Made by a program: the position numbers and the translations under genes
Shown here: piece by piece, positions 17,960 to 26,463 of the stretch
How the letters are laid out: every line of letters starts with the position of its first letter
How positions within the stretch are numbered: the stretch's first letter is position 1
Source of the DNA: Myxococcaceae bacterium
GTDB lineage: Bacteria; Myxococcota; Myxococcia; Myxococcales; Myxococcaceae
Assembly: GCA_025459425.1 (NCBI GenBank)
Contig: JALOQF010000009.1
Location: 1 to 45,290 of the forward strand
Direction: 5' to 3'
Length of the DNA stretch: 45,290 nucleotides
The notes under the pieces: model-generated
The model's input: the letters and a program-made list of their open reading frames with translations, nothing else
What the model was told of the DNA's origin: nothing
The model's database searches: none

Positions 17960-18397
17960 GTGCCTCGCCTCTTCCTGCTCGGCCTCGTGCTCGTCTCAAT
18001 TGGCTGTCGGCACCTGCCCCGGCAGGACGAAGTCGTGAACGACGACGTGCGGTCGGCCTCGGAGCTGGTGGCCGACGCGTTCGTCGCCGACCTCAAGACC
18101 CACCCGGAGCTGCCGCCCGCGTTCACCTCGCCGGACGCCCACGCGGCCTACCGTCGCGGCCTCGAGAACGACTTCGCGCGCGCCAACGGCGCTGATCAGA
18201 GCACCATCGGCCCCGGCCTCGCGCAGGCCATCGAGGCGCTCGGGCCAACGCCGGCGCAGAAGCAGCTCATCGCCATCTCGGCGCAGCGCGCGGGCGCGGC
18301 GTCCTTCGGGACGTTCGAGCTCGGCGCGACCTTGAGGCCCTTCGTGGGCCGGCTCATCCACATCCTCATCTCGTTACCGTTCTACCTGCTCAAGTAG
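17960..18397 (+). CDS. Small lipoprotein, copy 1 of a paralogous pair
   Basis: A 145-residue lipoprotein of unknown function. The signal MPRLFLLGLVLVSIGC ends in a lipobox (SIGC), followed by RHLPRQDEVVNDD. The core LKTHPELPPAFTSPDA, then YRRGLENDFARA and IGPGLAQ, is nearly identical to the protein at 19265-19711; the C-terminus ends in a hydrophobic segment (LIHILISLPFYLLK). The start is GTG 17960, the only one that gives a signal peptide. Resemblance to the second copy extends over the whole length, which indicates a duplication that now brackets the EVE-domain gene. Confidence 0.75.
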   Translation: MPRLFLLGLVLVSIGCRHLPRQDEVVNDDVRSASELVADAFVADLKTHPELPPAFTSPDAHAAYRRGLENDFARANGADQSTIGPGLAQAIEALGPTPAQKQLIAISAQRAGAASFGTFELGATLRPFVGRLIHILISLPFYLLK

Positions 18398-18750
18398 GCC
18401 GTCGACGGGTGGCGTCCCGCGGCTTTGAGCTCGTCCCGACGCTCAGGCCCATCACGCCCCAGCCTCACCAGAAGAGCGTTGCGCTTCACGCAGAGCTGCG
18501 GAACCTGCAGGCACTCTTCAACGACGACGCGGGGCGGCGGCTCGCCGGGTTCGAGCGCGAAGGTGCCAGCCGAACCTCCGAGCCTGCGCCACGCTCGTCG
18601 TCTGGATGAACGGGTTCCCCGTCTTTGGCCCTCGTCCTCGCTGCGGGTGCGCTGGGCGTCGATGGGGCCCTCGCGCGTGCACCGCACGATGGACCGGGCC
18701 GGCGCGGCTGCTGACAGGGGGCTGTCACGCCTCTGGCCGACGCTGACGCG
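18398..18750. other. Gene-free stretch between lipoprotein copy 1 and the EVE gene
   Basis: About 350 bp with no convincing gene on either strand. Open frames exist but have no signal, domain or ribosome-binding site. I see no repeat or strong hairpin in it. Confidence 0.5.
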
Positions 18751-19215
18751 ATGACGACCAACAAACGACCGAAGGTGTGGATTGGGGTGATCTCTCGCGC
18801 GCACGTGGAGCGCGGCGTCGCCGGCGGCTTCACCCAGGTATGCCACGGCCGGCGCGCGCCGCTGGCCCGCATGCACCCGGGCGACTGGTTCATTGCCTAC
18901 TCGCCGACGACCGAGCTCGGTGGCGGCGTCCGGCTGCAGGCCTTCACGGCGCTCGGCCAGGTGCGCGACGACGTCATCACCCAGGTGGACCTCGGCGGCG
19001 GGTTTCGCCCCTTCCGCCGCGCCATCGACTGGGTCCCGGTGCGTCCCGTCGAGCTCGAGGCCGTGCGGGCCTCGCTCGAGTTCGTGCGCGACGGCGGTTG
19101 GGGCCTCGAGGCGCGGCGCGGACACTTCGAGGTGTCCACCCGCGACGGCGAGGTGCTTCGTGACGCGATGCTCGGCAGGAGCCCCTCGGCGGGCGTCGAT
19201 GCGTCCACGCCATGA
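18751..19215 (+). CDS. EVE-domain protein (UPF0310 family)
   Basis: A 154-residue PUA-superfamily protein. The EVE signature spans nearly the whole chain: WIGVISRAHVERGVAGGFTQ at the N-terminus, then MHPGDWFIAYSPTTELGGG and FTALGQVRDD. EVE domains bind modified bases (such as 5-methylcytosine in DNA or modified RNA), with an aromatic cage; W10 and the W/Y of GDWFIAYSP are candidate cage residues. Stand-alone members are of uncertain role, sometimes linked to restriction of modified DNA. Here it has no nuclease or McrBC-type neighbour. Its ATG is 18751, and it sits between the two paralogous lipoproteins on the same strand. Confidence 0.85.
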   Translation: MTTNKRPKVWIGVISRAHVERGVAGGFTQVCHGRRAPLARMHPGDWFIAYSPTTELGGGVRLQAFTALGQVRDDVITQVDLGGGFRPFRRAIDWVPVRPVELEAVRASLEFVRDGGWGLEARRGHFEVSTRDGEVLRDAMLGRSPSAGVDASTP

Positions 19216-19264
19216 AGGGCCAAGCGAGAACGCGGCGCTGGCGCCCCGGGTAGAGTCACGGTTC

Positions 19265-19711
19265 ATGAACCGTTCGTTCGTCGTCTGCGGCGTCGTCTTC
19301 GCGCTCGTCGGCTGCCGGCACGTGCCGACGCGCAGTGACGTGGTGACGAACGACGTGACCGCCGCCTCGGACGTGGTGGCGGGCGCGTTCCTCGACGAGC
19401 TCAAGACCCACCCCGAGCTCCCGCCTGCGTTCACCTCGGCCGAGGCGCGCGACGCCTACCGCCGCGGCCTCGAGAACGACTTCGCCCGCGCCAGCGGCGT
19501 CGACCCGGCCAGCATCGGCCCTGGCCTCGCGCAGACCGTGCAGGCGCTCGAGCCGACCGAAGACCAGAAGAAGATCATCTTCCTCTCCGCGGAGCGCGCG
19601 GCCGCCATCTCGATGGGCGTGCTCGAGTTCGGCGTCGCCATCGCGCCTTTCGTGTTCCAGGTCGCGAAGATCCTCATCCAGCTGCCCCTGGCCATCTTCC
19701 ACGTGAAGTAG
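19265..19711 (+). CDS. Small lipoprotein, copy 2 of a paralogous pair
   Basis: A 148-residue lipoprotein of unknown function. The signal peptide MNRSFVVCGVVFALVGC ends in a lipobox (LVGC), followed by RHVPTRSDVVTNDV. The block LKTHPELPPAFTSAEA ... YRRGLENDFARASG ... IGPGLAQ matches copy 1, with the C-terminus again hydrophobic (ILIQLPLAIFHVK). Absolutely shared positions (Cys-Arg-His after the signal, the HPELPPAF motif) suggest a conserved function rather than drift. It is the last gene before a convergent stop with the PDZ protein gene. Confidence 0.78.
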   Translation: MNRSFVVCGVVFALVGCRHVPTRSDVVTNDVTAASDVVAGAFLDELKTHPELPPAFTSAEARDAYRRGLENDFARASGVDPASIGPGLAQTVQALEPTEDQKKIIFLSAERAAAISMGVLEFGVAIAPFVFQVAKILIQLPLAIFHVK

Positions 19712-19772
19712 GCGAGCCCCGTGGGCCTCGTCGCAACACCGCGAGGGCGGCCAAGCCCTGCTGAACCCGAAA

Positions 19773-19787
19773 GCGCTCGCGGAGCGC
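19773..19787 (-). terminator. Weak terminator candidate between convergent genes
   Basis: GCGCTC-N3-GAGCGC forms a 6-bp GC stem. Read on the minus strand it is followed by TTTC, a poor U-tract. It lies just beyond the stop of the PDZ protein gene. Plausible as an intrinsic terminator, but short. Confidence 0.3.
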
Positions 19788-19793
19788 CGCCGC

Positions 19794-21623
19794 TCACCGA
19801 ACGACGCGTCGACGGGTGACCGTCACACGCTCGAGCGCCCCACCCTGGCGCTGCACCTCGAGCAGCACCTGGCTGCCTTCGGCGCCCCGAATGCGCTCGA
19901 TGCTGCCCGCAAAGCCAAGGGTCGAGGCCCGCTGCCCATCGATGCTCACCACGACGTCGCCGACGACGAGCCCGGCCTCGGCCGCGCCACCGCCCGGCAC
20001 CAGCGTGTCGAACACCAGCCCATCGCGCACCGCCTTCAGCACCGCGCCGATGCCGACCAACTCGAGCTGGGGCGCTCCACCATCGGGGACGGGCGCGAGG
20101 TCGAGCTCGAGCGGGCCGACCGCGCCGCGCGCCGGGAACTCCACCGAGGTGAGCCGCGCGTCGTGCCCATCGGCCTCCACCAGCACCGAATGCAGCCCGG
20201 GAGGAAGCCCCGAGAGTCGAAAGCGCCCATCGGCCTCGGTCCGCGCGAGCGCCGCGGCGCCCAGGGTCGAGCCCTCGGCGCGCTCGAGCGAGAGGCGCGC
20301 ACCGGGCAGCGGCCGGCGGTCGAGGCGATCGACGACTCGGCCCGTGAGCGTCGCGCCCTCATCCAGCGTCACGTCGAGCCGCTGCGGCACCTCGGCGCGA
20401 AGCGTGACTCGTGCTGGAGACGACGGCGCCAGGCCCGGCGCGGCGACGACGACCTCGACTGGCCCCTCTGGCAGCACCACTTCGAACTGGCCATCGGGGT
20501 GCACCACGTGCCGGGGCCGGAGCTCGACGCCCTCGATGGCCCCGACGAGGCGGCGCACCAGCAACGCGAAGCTCTGCACCGGTCGCCCCGCGCCGCTCGT
20601 CACCCGGCCCGCGAGCCGCGCGCTCGACGAGAGCCGCAGCACGACCGGCTCGCCCGACGTCTCGACGGGCAGCGACGCACGCGCACCGAGGTTCGCCTCG
20701 AGCACCCAGGGGCCAGCGCCCTCGACCGTCGCTTCGAACGCGCCTGCCTCGTCCGCTTCGACCGCCGCCACGGGCGAGGCTGCGTCACCACCGAGTCGTA
20801 CGCGAACGAGTGCCCCTGCCACGCCTGCGTCCAGCGCGTCCACCACCACGCCGCGCAGGGTGCCGTCGCGCGCGCCACCATCGACCCGGCGAAGGAGCAC
20901 GATGACGAGCTCACCCGACACGAGGTCCTTCGCGTCCAGCAGCAGCCGCCGCGTCGTGAAGCCCTCGCGGCTGAGGACCACCAGCGCGCCCTCGAAGCCC
21001 TCGCACTCGAACCGCCCCGCCGCGGTCGAGGTCGCGACGACGCGCGGAGGCTCCGTCGCCGGGCCCAGGGAGATGACGGCACCTTCGACGGCCTCGCCGG
21101 CCTCGTCCCTGACCGAACCCCGAAGCCGTTGGAGCGGCTCGAGCGCGAGCACCAGGTCGGTCGCGCACACGCCCTCGACGAGCACCACCTCGATGGGAGC
21201 CCCGTCGCGCTCCGGCCGGAACGCCGCGAAGCCAGGCAGCGCCACCTCGGCGAGTGACAGCCGCCCCTCGGCCGGCGCGAAGAGCTCGAACGCCCCCTCG
21301 GCGCCGCTGGTGGCGGACATGACGCCGGCGAACGTCGAAGCGCTGACGGTGGCTCCCGAGAGGCCGGCGCCGGTGCGCGCGTTCACCACGCGCCCCTTGA
21401 GGCACACGCGGCCCGTGGTGGGCGTGACGATGGCCGTCGGAAACGTCTGGCCGTGACTCGACAGCGTGGTGCGCGGCGCTGACAGCGCTGGAGGCCCCGC
21501 GTCTGGAAGTCTCAACCTGGGCGTTGCCACCGGCGGCGGCGACGAGTCGAGCAGCCACAGCCCAACCAGCAGGAGCAGCCCGAGGACCGAACCGAGTGCC
21601 GCCCAGCGGCGAAGCGGAGTCAC
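19794..21623 (-). CDS. Carboxypeptidase-regulatory-like repeat protein with C-terminal PDZ domain
   Basis: A 609-residue protein with an N-terminal signal anchor (about residues 11-25, LGSVLGLLLLVGLWLL) and a Pro-rich linker. It is then built of several CarboxypepD_reg-type beta-sandwich repeats, recognisable from phrases such as CLKGRVVNARTGAGLSGATV, LRGSVRDEAGEAVEGAVI, LRGVVVDALDAGVAGALV, LAGRVTSGAGRPVQSF and LTGRVVDRLDRRPLPGARL. The last 90 residues are a PDZ domain (GAAEAGLVVGDVVVSIDG). The arrangement suggests an extracytoplasmic scaffold anchored in the inner membrane; no catalytic domain is visible. Myxobacteria carry many such proteins of unknown function. Confidence 0.83.
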   Translation of the reverse strand: MTPLRRWAALGSVLGLLLLVGLWLLDSSPPPVATPRLRLPDAGPPALSAPRTTLSSHGQTFPTAIVTPTTGRVCLKGRVVNARTGAGLSGATVSASTFAGVMSATSGAEGAFELFAPAEGRLSLAEVALPGFAAFRPERDGAPIEVVLVEGVCATDLVLALEPLQRLRGSVRDEAGEAVEGAVISLGPATEPPRVVATSTAAGRFECEGFEGALVVLSREGFTTRRLLLDAKDLVSGELVIVLLRRVDGGARDGTLRGVVVDALDAGVAGALVRVRLGGDAASPVAAVEADEAGAFEATVEGAGPWVLEANLGARASLPVETSGEPVVLRLSSSARLAGRVTSGAGRPVQSFALLVRRLVGAIEGVELRPRHVVHPDGQFEVVLPEGPVEVVVAAPGLAPSSPARVTLRAEVPQRLDVTLDEGATLTGRVVDRLDRRPLPGARLSLERAEGSTLGAAALARTEADGRFRLSGLPPGLHSVLVEADGHDARLTSVEFPARGAVGPLELDLAPVPDGGAPQLELVGIGAVLKAVRDGLVFDTLVPGGGAAEAGLVVGDVVVSIDGQRASTLGFAGSIERIRGAEGSQVLLEVQRQGGALERVTVTRRRVVR

Positions 21624-21666
21624 GCGAGGAAGTGTCTCCGAACGTTCGCGCCCGGCGAACCCGATT

Positions 21667-22560
21667 CTACGCCCTGGGCTTCGACAGCTCGTCGACGAGG
21701 TCGAGCACCTGCCCGTAGTTCGACAGGCTCCGGGTGGGCTTCACCGTCTGCGCGCCCGACTCGAAGACGCTCGCCACGTGCCGGCGGGTGATGGCGTTCG
21801 ACGAGATGATGTCGAGCCGCTCGCGGTACTCGGGCGGCACGTAGGTGCCGTACTCGGCCCAGGCGTCGTGGCAGCCAACCTCCTGGGCGATGGCGATGTC
21901 CTTCTTCACCGAGTCGCCGATGACGAGCACTTCATCGGGCCGCATGCCGTAGGTGGTGAGGATCTTCTTGAGGCCCGCCGGGTTGGGCTTCTCGTAGTCG
22001 CGCGGCAGCTCCACCACCGCGCAGGCGGCCTGGTACGCGCCCTTCTCCTGCTTGAGCTTGATGTCCGGCGCGACGAGCGCCTCACCGTCGGGCCCCGCCG
22101 GAAACGTGAAGCCCGGCATCGTGTACATCGAGGTGAGCAGCACGTCGAAGCCCAGGCGCCGCGCGCGCTGCTCGGCCGGGTTCCGCGGCGCGTCGGTGAG
22201 CGCCACGACGGGAATGCGGCGCTCTTTGAGCGCGGTGAGCGTCTCGGTGACGCCCTTGTAGGGCCTCAGGTACTTGCGCCGGGCCTCTCCGAAGGCTGCG
22301 CGCGCGGGCTCGATGATGAGCTTGTCGAACGAGCCGAAGTCACCGAACTCCTGGAAGATGGCCGATTCCTGCAGGGCGAACGGGTACTCGTTCGACTCGT
22401 ACTTCGTGTAGACGGCCTTGAGGGCTTGCACGACGCGAATCCGGGGCCACTTCGTCGCCGTCACCACCGTCTCGACCATCGCCTCGACGGCGGGGACGAT
22501 GTAGTCAATCCACGAGTACAGTGTGTTGTCCATGTCGGTGACGACGAGACGAATGCCCAT
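21667..22560 (-). CDS. HAD-superfamily hydrolase (phosphatase-like)
   Basis: A 297-residue cytoplasmic hydrolase. Motif I is at the very N-terminus (TDMDNT, residues 8-13: nucleophile Asp9, acid/base Asp11). Motif II is ALTDAP, the motif III Lys is in EKPNP, and motif IV is VIGDSVKKDI (about 211-220). All four are intact, so it should be an active phosphotransferase or phosphatase. A helical cap of about 90 residues sits between motifs I and II. The substrate is unknown; sugar phosphates or nucleotides are common. The start is ATG 22560; a longer open frame upstream runs antisense to the TPR gene and is not used. It is divergent from the TPR gene across 57 bp. Confidence 0.88.
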   Translation of the reverse strand: MGIRLVVTDMDNTLYSWIDYIVPAVEAMVETVVTATKWPRIRVVQALKAVYTKYESNEYPFALQESAIFQEFGDFGSFDKLIIEPARAAFGEARRKYLRPYKGVTETLTALKERRIPVVALTDAPRNPAEQRARRLGFDVLLTSMYTMPGFTFPAGPDGEALVAPDIKLKQEKGAYQAACAVVELPRDYEKPNPAGLKKILTTYGMRPDEVLVIGDSVKKDIAIAQEVGCHDAWAEYGTYVPPEYRERLDIISSNAITRRHVASVFESGAQTVKPTRSLSNYGQVLDLVDELSKPRA

Positions 22561-22617
22561 GAGGCGGCCCTCAAAGCGCAGCAGCGTCACGTTGTCACCC
22601 CTCGCGAAGAGGCCCTG

Positions 22618-23364
22618 ATGCTGCTGCGCGCCCTGCCTTCGGCCCTCGTCTTCGGAGGCGCCCTCGTCGCGATTCTGGGCACGGGGCTGTCGGTGCCCGT
22701 CCGTTTTACCGTGCTGCTGGGTGCCGTCGCCGCCGCGTTCATCGCCGTCATCGTGCGCGGCCGAAGCGCGAACGCCGACGCCCTCGACGGCATCGCCAAG
22801 CTGAACCAGGGCCGCTTCTCGGAGGCTCTGGCGGCCTTCGAGCGGGGCCTCGCGCGCTTTCCCCAGTCGAACGCCCTCGTCTTCAACAGCGGGGTGGCGC
22901 TGCTGTCGATGTGGCGGGTGGCCGAGGCCGACGCCGCGTTCTCGAAGGCGGCGGGCATGAAGCTCGCGCGCCTCACCTTCGACGTCACGCAGATGCTCGA
23001 GCCGCAGCGGGCACTGGTGGCGGCGCTCCTGGGGCGCGGAGACGAAGCCCGCGGCCACCTCGCGTCGTGTGAGCGCCTGGGCCTGGCGCGCGCAGCCCAG
23101 GTGCTGCTGGCGCGGGCCGTGCTCGCGGTGCGCGCGGGCGACTTCGCCGAGGGCCGCCGGCAGCTGGGCGTCTATGAGGTGCGCCTGTTGGGTGGCCCTC
23201 CGCGTGGCCTCGCCGACGCGCTGGCCGCCTGGTGCGTGGAGCAGACGACGGGGGAGCGCCGCCACGTCGACCGCCTCGCCCTCTTCGGCGAAGCCGGCCC
23301 CGACACCCTTCGTGGCCTCTGGCCCGAGCTGGCCGACTTCCTCGACCGCGCCCCCGCCGCCTGA
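22618..23364 (+). CDS. Membrane-anchored TPR-like protein
   Basis: A 248-residue protein with two hydrophobic segments at the start (about residues 5-23 and 30-45, VLLGAVAAAFIAVIV). A helical repeat domain follows: GIAKLNQGRFSEALAAFERG fits the TPR consensus, followed by VFNSGVALLSMWRVAEADAAF and a third unit around AQVLLARAVLAVRAGDFAEG. It would place a protein-interaction domain at the inner membrane. GAAGAGG lies just upstream of ATG 22618 and supports that start; the open frame continues upstream to 21466 only because of GC bias. No clear partner is known; it precedes the MopE-like lipoprotein gene by about 95 bp on the same strand. Confidence 0.75.
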   Translation: MLLRALPSALVFGGALVAILGTGLSVPVRFTVLLGAVAAAFIAVIVRGRSANADALDGIAKLNQGRFSEALAAFERGLARFPQSNALVFNSGVALLSMWRVAEADAAFSKAAGMKLARLTFDVTQMLEPQRALVAALLGRGDEARGHLASCERLGLARAAQVLLARAVLAVRAGDFAEGRRQLGVYEVRLLGGPPRGLADALAAWCVEQTTGERRHVDRLALFGEAGPDTLRGLWPELADFLDRAPAA

Positions 23365-23458
23365 CGAGCCCGCGGCCGCCGTTGCACCCTGACGCCCGGC
23401 CATGTGTTCCCGTGTGGTGACATTCCCTTCCAAACGGTTTTCGGCGACAAGGGGCCGC

Positions 23459-26008
23459 ATGTCGCGCGTCCTGCCCCCGCTCCTCGTCCTCGTCGTCACC
23501 GCGCTGGTGCCAGCGTGCACCTGCCAACCCCGCCGGCCGGTGATGGAGACGCTGAAGGAAGAGGGCGAGGCCTGCCAGGCCGACGACGCCTGCAAGACGG
23601 GCCTGTGCGACGGGCTGCCCTCGGTGTGCGTGCGCAAGTGCTCGACGGGCTGTCTGGCCGAAGAGGTGTGCACCCAGCTGACGCCGGGGCGCTTCAGCTG
23701 CCAGCCCGACCAGCGGCGGCTGTGCCAGACGTGCCAAATCGACGCCGACTGCCCCTACCCGGCCGACAAGTGCATCGTCGTCAACGGAGAGAACGTGTGC
23801 GGCCGTGACTGCGCCTTCGACCAGTCGTGCCCGTCGGGGTACGTCTGCGTCAACGGCCGGGGCACCGATGGGCAGTCGAAGGTGCAGCAGTGCTCTCCGA
23901 TGGTGGCGAGCTGCGCCTGTCTGGCGCGCGGAGACCTGATGCAGCCCTGCGCGACGGCCAACGACGCCGGCGTCTGCATCGGCCTCAAGACGTGCGACCT
24001 GGTGGCCAACGCGGTGACGTGCAACGCCAGGACGCCGGCGCCCGAGGCGTGCAACGGGCAGGACGACGACTGCGACGGCATGGTGGACGAGGACGCCTCG
24101 CTGGTGACGTGCGGCGTGGGCGCGTGCCAGCGCACGGTGAACACCTGCACCGACGGCGGCACCGTGGCCTGCGTGCCGGGGCAGCCGACGATGGAGCTCT
24201 GCAACAACGTCGACGACGACTGCAATGGCACCGTCGACAACGGCTTCCAGGTGGACGACGACGTGAACAACTGCGGTGGGTGCGGCGTGGTGTGCGCGCT
24301 GCCGAACGCGACGCCGGTGTGCACCTCGCGCATGTGCCGCGTGGGCATGTGCAACGCGGGCTTCGGCAACTGCGACGGGCAAGACCCCAACGGCTGCGAG
24401 ACGAACACCCAGACGAGCGCGATGCACTGCGGTCAGTGCGGGAACTCGTGCATGCGGCCCAACTCGACGGCGACCTGCGTGGCGGGAGCGTGCCAGTTCC
24501 AGTGCGCGCCGAACTTCTACGACTTGAACGGCGACCCGTCGGACGGCTGCGAGTACGCGTGCACGTTCACCTCGATGACCGACCTGCCGGACTTGAACTT
24601 CGTCGACGCGAACTGTGATGGCATCGACGGCGAGGTGATGCGCGGCGTGTTCGTCTCGACGGCGGGCAACGACGCCAACCCGGGCACGCGGCAGCAGCCG
24701 AAGGCGACGCTGGCGGCGGCGCTGACGACGGCGGCGACGACGAGCAAGCGCGACGTGTACGTGGCGCAGGGCACCTACGCGGGCCCGCTGCAGCTCCTCG
24801 GCGTGTCGGGGCTCAACGTGGCGGGCGCGTACCACCCGACGACGTGGCAGCGCGCGACGACGAACCAGGTCGTGGTGCAGGGCGGCGCGAAGGCGCTCGA
24901 GCTCGATGGGTCGAACCAGGTGCTGGTGCAGTCGATGCGCTTCGAGGGCGGCCCCGGAGCGCCCTCGGCGTACGGCGGCTTCATCGTCGAGTCGCAGAAC
25001 GTGCGGCTCGAGGCGGTGGAGCTGCGCGCGGGGAATGGCGCCGATGGCGCTGACGGCGCGCCGGGACAGCCGGGCACCCCGGGCCAGCCGGGTCAGAGCG
25101 GCGGATCGGGCTGCTCGAGAGACCCCAACTTCACCCCGCAAGGGTTCGTGTGTCTGCTCGGGCTCGGGTTCTGTTCGCAGCCACGGGCCGGGAACGGAGG
25201 CACCAGCGCGTGTGGGTTTCCCGGAGGCGTTGGAGGGACGCCTACGTTCGGCGTCGCATCCCCCGGCGGGAGTCCCGGCAGTGCCGCACCGAATGGCACG
25301 GGGTCCGGAGGTCTCGGTGTCAGCGGCACCATCGGCGCAGGGCCTGCTCCCGGGCCAGCGAATGGCGGGCCAGGTGCTGCAGGCTCGACCGGGAGCAATG
25401 GCGCGGGCGCCGGCGCCTCAGCTTTCAACAACCTGGGCTTCGTCCCCGCAAGTGGCCAGAGCGGAACCAACGGCACCGCCGGGCGCGGCGGAGGCGGTGG
25501 CGGCGGTGGCTGTGGCAACCAGTTCATGTTGTCCAACATCACGTGTCAGACCTTCGGCAGCGGAGGAGGAGGAGGCGGCGGCGGCGGCTGTGGAGGAAAC
25601 GGTGGTGGTGCAGGCGGTGGTGGTGGGGCGTCCGTCGGCTTGTTCCTCTTCAACTCCACCGTCTCGGGCCAGGGTGTCGTCATCGTCGCCGGGAACGGTG
25701 GCCGAGGTGGGAACGGAGGCATGGGAGGCACGGGCGGCCTCGGCGGCTCTGGTGGTGCGTCGCCCCACGGCGGCTCGGCGCAGGGCAACGCGTGTGTTGG
25801 CGGGGTCGGCGGCGCGGGTGGACTCGGAGGCGCGGGCGGCCACGGCGGGGCCGGATCAGGCGGCGCGGTCTACGGCATCGTGCGCAACAACGGCTCGACG
25901 TGGTCGCCGACGGGTGGCTCCATCAACCGTGGCACGCCGGGCGCAGCAGGGACGTCTCCGGGCAACGGCGGGCAGATGGGCGCGACGGGCGTGCAGCTGA
26001 CGTTCTGA
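23459..26008 (+). CDS. MopE-like, Cys-rich then Gly-rich exported lipoprotein
   Basis: An 849-residue surface lipoprotein. A signal peptide ends in a lipobox (VPAC). Residues about 25-370 are Cys-rich; they include two MopE-type putative metal-binding motifs (CNGQDDDCDGMVDED near 198 and CNNVDDDCNGTVDN near 248) and a Cys-Gly-rich stretch. About 397-500 resembles DUF1565 (FVSTAGNDANPGTRQQPKAT), the start of a parallel beta-helix. From about 526 on the chain is collagen-like or Gly-rich (GAPGQPGTPGQPGQSGG, runs of 7-8 Gly). In the Gly-rich part codon choice shifts toward GGA/GGT, unlike the rest of the gene. I start at ATG 23459 rather than the upstream in-frame ATG 23402. Likely a cell-surface or secreted adhesive protein; calcium or copper binding is possible by analogy with MopE. 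Confidence 0.82.
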   Translation: MSRVLPPLLVLVVTALVPACTCQPRRPVMETLKEEGEACQADDACKTGLCDGLPSVCVRKCSTGCLAEEVCTQLTPGRFSCQPDQRRLCQTCQIDADCPYPADKCIVVNGENVCGRDCAFDQSCPSGYVCVNGRGTDGQSKVQQCSPMVASCACLARGDLMQPCATANDAGVCIGLKTCDLVANAVTCNARTPAPEACNGQDDDCDGMVDEDASLVTCGVGACQRTVNTCTDGGTVACVPGQPTMELCNNVDDDCNGTVDNGFQVDDDVNNCGGCGVVCALPNATPVCTSRMCRVGMCNAGFGNCDGQDPNGCETNTQTSAMHCGQCGNSCMRPNSTATCVAGACQFQCAPNFYDLNGDPSDGCEYACTFTSMTDLPDLNFVDANCDGIDGEVMRGVFVSTAGNDANPGTRQQPKATLAAALTTAATTSKRDVYVAQGTYAGPLQLLGVSGLNVAGAYHPTTWQRATTNQVVVQGGAKALELDGSNQVLVQSMRFEGGPGAPSAYGGFIVESQNVRLEAVELRAGNGADGADGAPGQPGTPGQPGQSGGSGCSRDPNFTPQGFVCLLGLGFCSQPRAGNGGTSACGFPGGVGGTPTFGVASPGGSPGSAAPNGTGSGGLGVSGTIGAGPAPGPANGGPGAAGSTGSNGAGAGASAFNNLGFVPASGQSGTNGTAGRGGGGGGGGCGNQFMLSNITCQTFGSGGGGGGGGGCGGNGGGAGGGGGASVGLFLFNSTVSGQGVVIVAGNGGRGGNGGMGGTGGLGGSGGASPHGGSAQGNACVGGVGGAGGLGGAGGHGGAGSGGAVYGIVRNNGSTWSPTGGSINRGTPGAAGTSPGNGGQMGATGVQLTF

Positions 26009-26020
26009 TCAACACGCGAG

Positions 26021-26055
26021 GACCGGCCTGACGGACTCGCACGGTCAGGTTGGTC
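26021..26055. terminator. Hairpin downstream of the MopE-like gene
   Basis: CCTGAC (26027-26032) pairs with GTCAGG (26044-26049), and GACC (26021-26024) with GGTC (26052-26055), around an 11-base loop. It begins 12 bp after the stop codon. There is no U-tract, so it could be a transcript-stabilising hairpin instead of a terminator. Confidence 0.3.
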
Positions 26056-26242
26056 CCGCCGGTCTGTGAAGATTGCCGTGGCCTCCATCGCCCTGTCGCG
26101 GCCTTGTCGGCGGAGCCGTGCGCAAGCCGATGCACGGGCGGCTCCACGCGTTCGATGTCTCGCCATCTCCTGGTCGACTGGGCGCCCGAGCGGCGCGGCC
26201 TGCGCTGTCTGCTCGAGCGCGTGGAGTGCGCTCCCCAGCGTC

Positions 26243-26312
26243 GTCCACCTGTTGACGGTTTTGGTCAACCAGTTGACGTCAACCTGTTGACCAAAACCGT
26301 CAACACGTGGAC
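26243..26312. repeat. 70-bp nested palindrome, copy A
   Basis: A palindrome centred between 26277 and 26278 with only 3 mismatched pairs of 35. Its blocks, left to right, are GTCCAC (26243), GTTGAC (26251), GGTTTTG, GTCAAC (26264), GTTGAC+GTCAAC (26272-26283), GTTGAC (26286), CAAAACC, GTCAAC (26299) and GTGGAC (26307). Three smaller inverted repeats are thus nested in the large one: two GTTGAC-N7-GTCAAC units and a central GTTGACGTCAAC. GC-rich flanks (to about 26228 and 26327) share CTCCCGGAGC-like sequence with copy B. Copy B at 37023-37092 is inverted relative to this one. Confidence 0.85.
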
Positions 26313-26463
26313 ACGCTCCGGGAGGCGGGGGCCCCGGCGAGCGCCTGGCGCGTTGAGTTCGTCGCGCGAGGGCCCCGGGTTTTCCGAGTGGAGCACCGCC
26401 ACGACTGGTGAGACCAACCGGCCGTCGACGCGGCAATCATCGGGGACCGGCCCGAGGACCGTT

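Noticed and set aside
22561-23673. Long N-terminal extension of the HAD hydrolase
   Set aside because: Antisense to the TPR gene; the HAD motif I lies at residue 9 of the ATG 22560 start, as expected for a complete protein.
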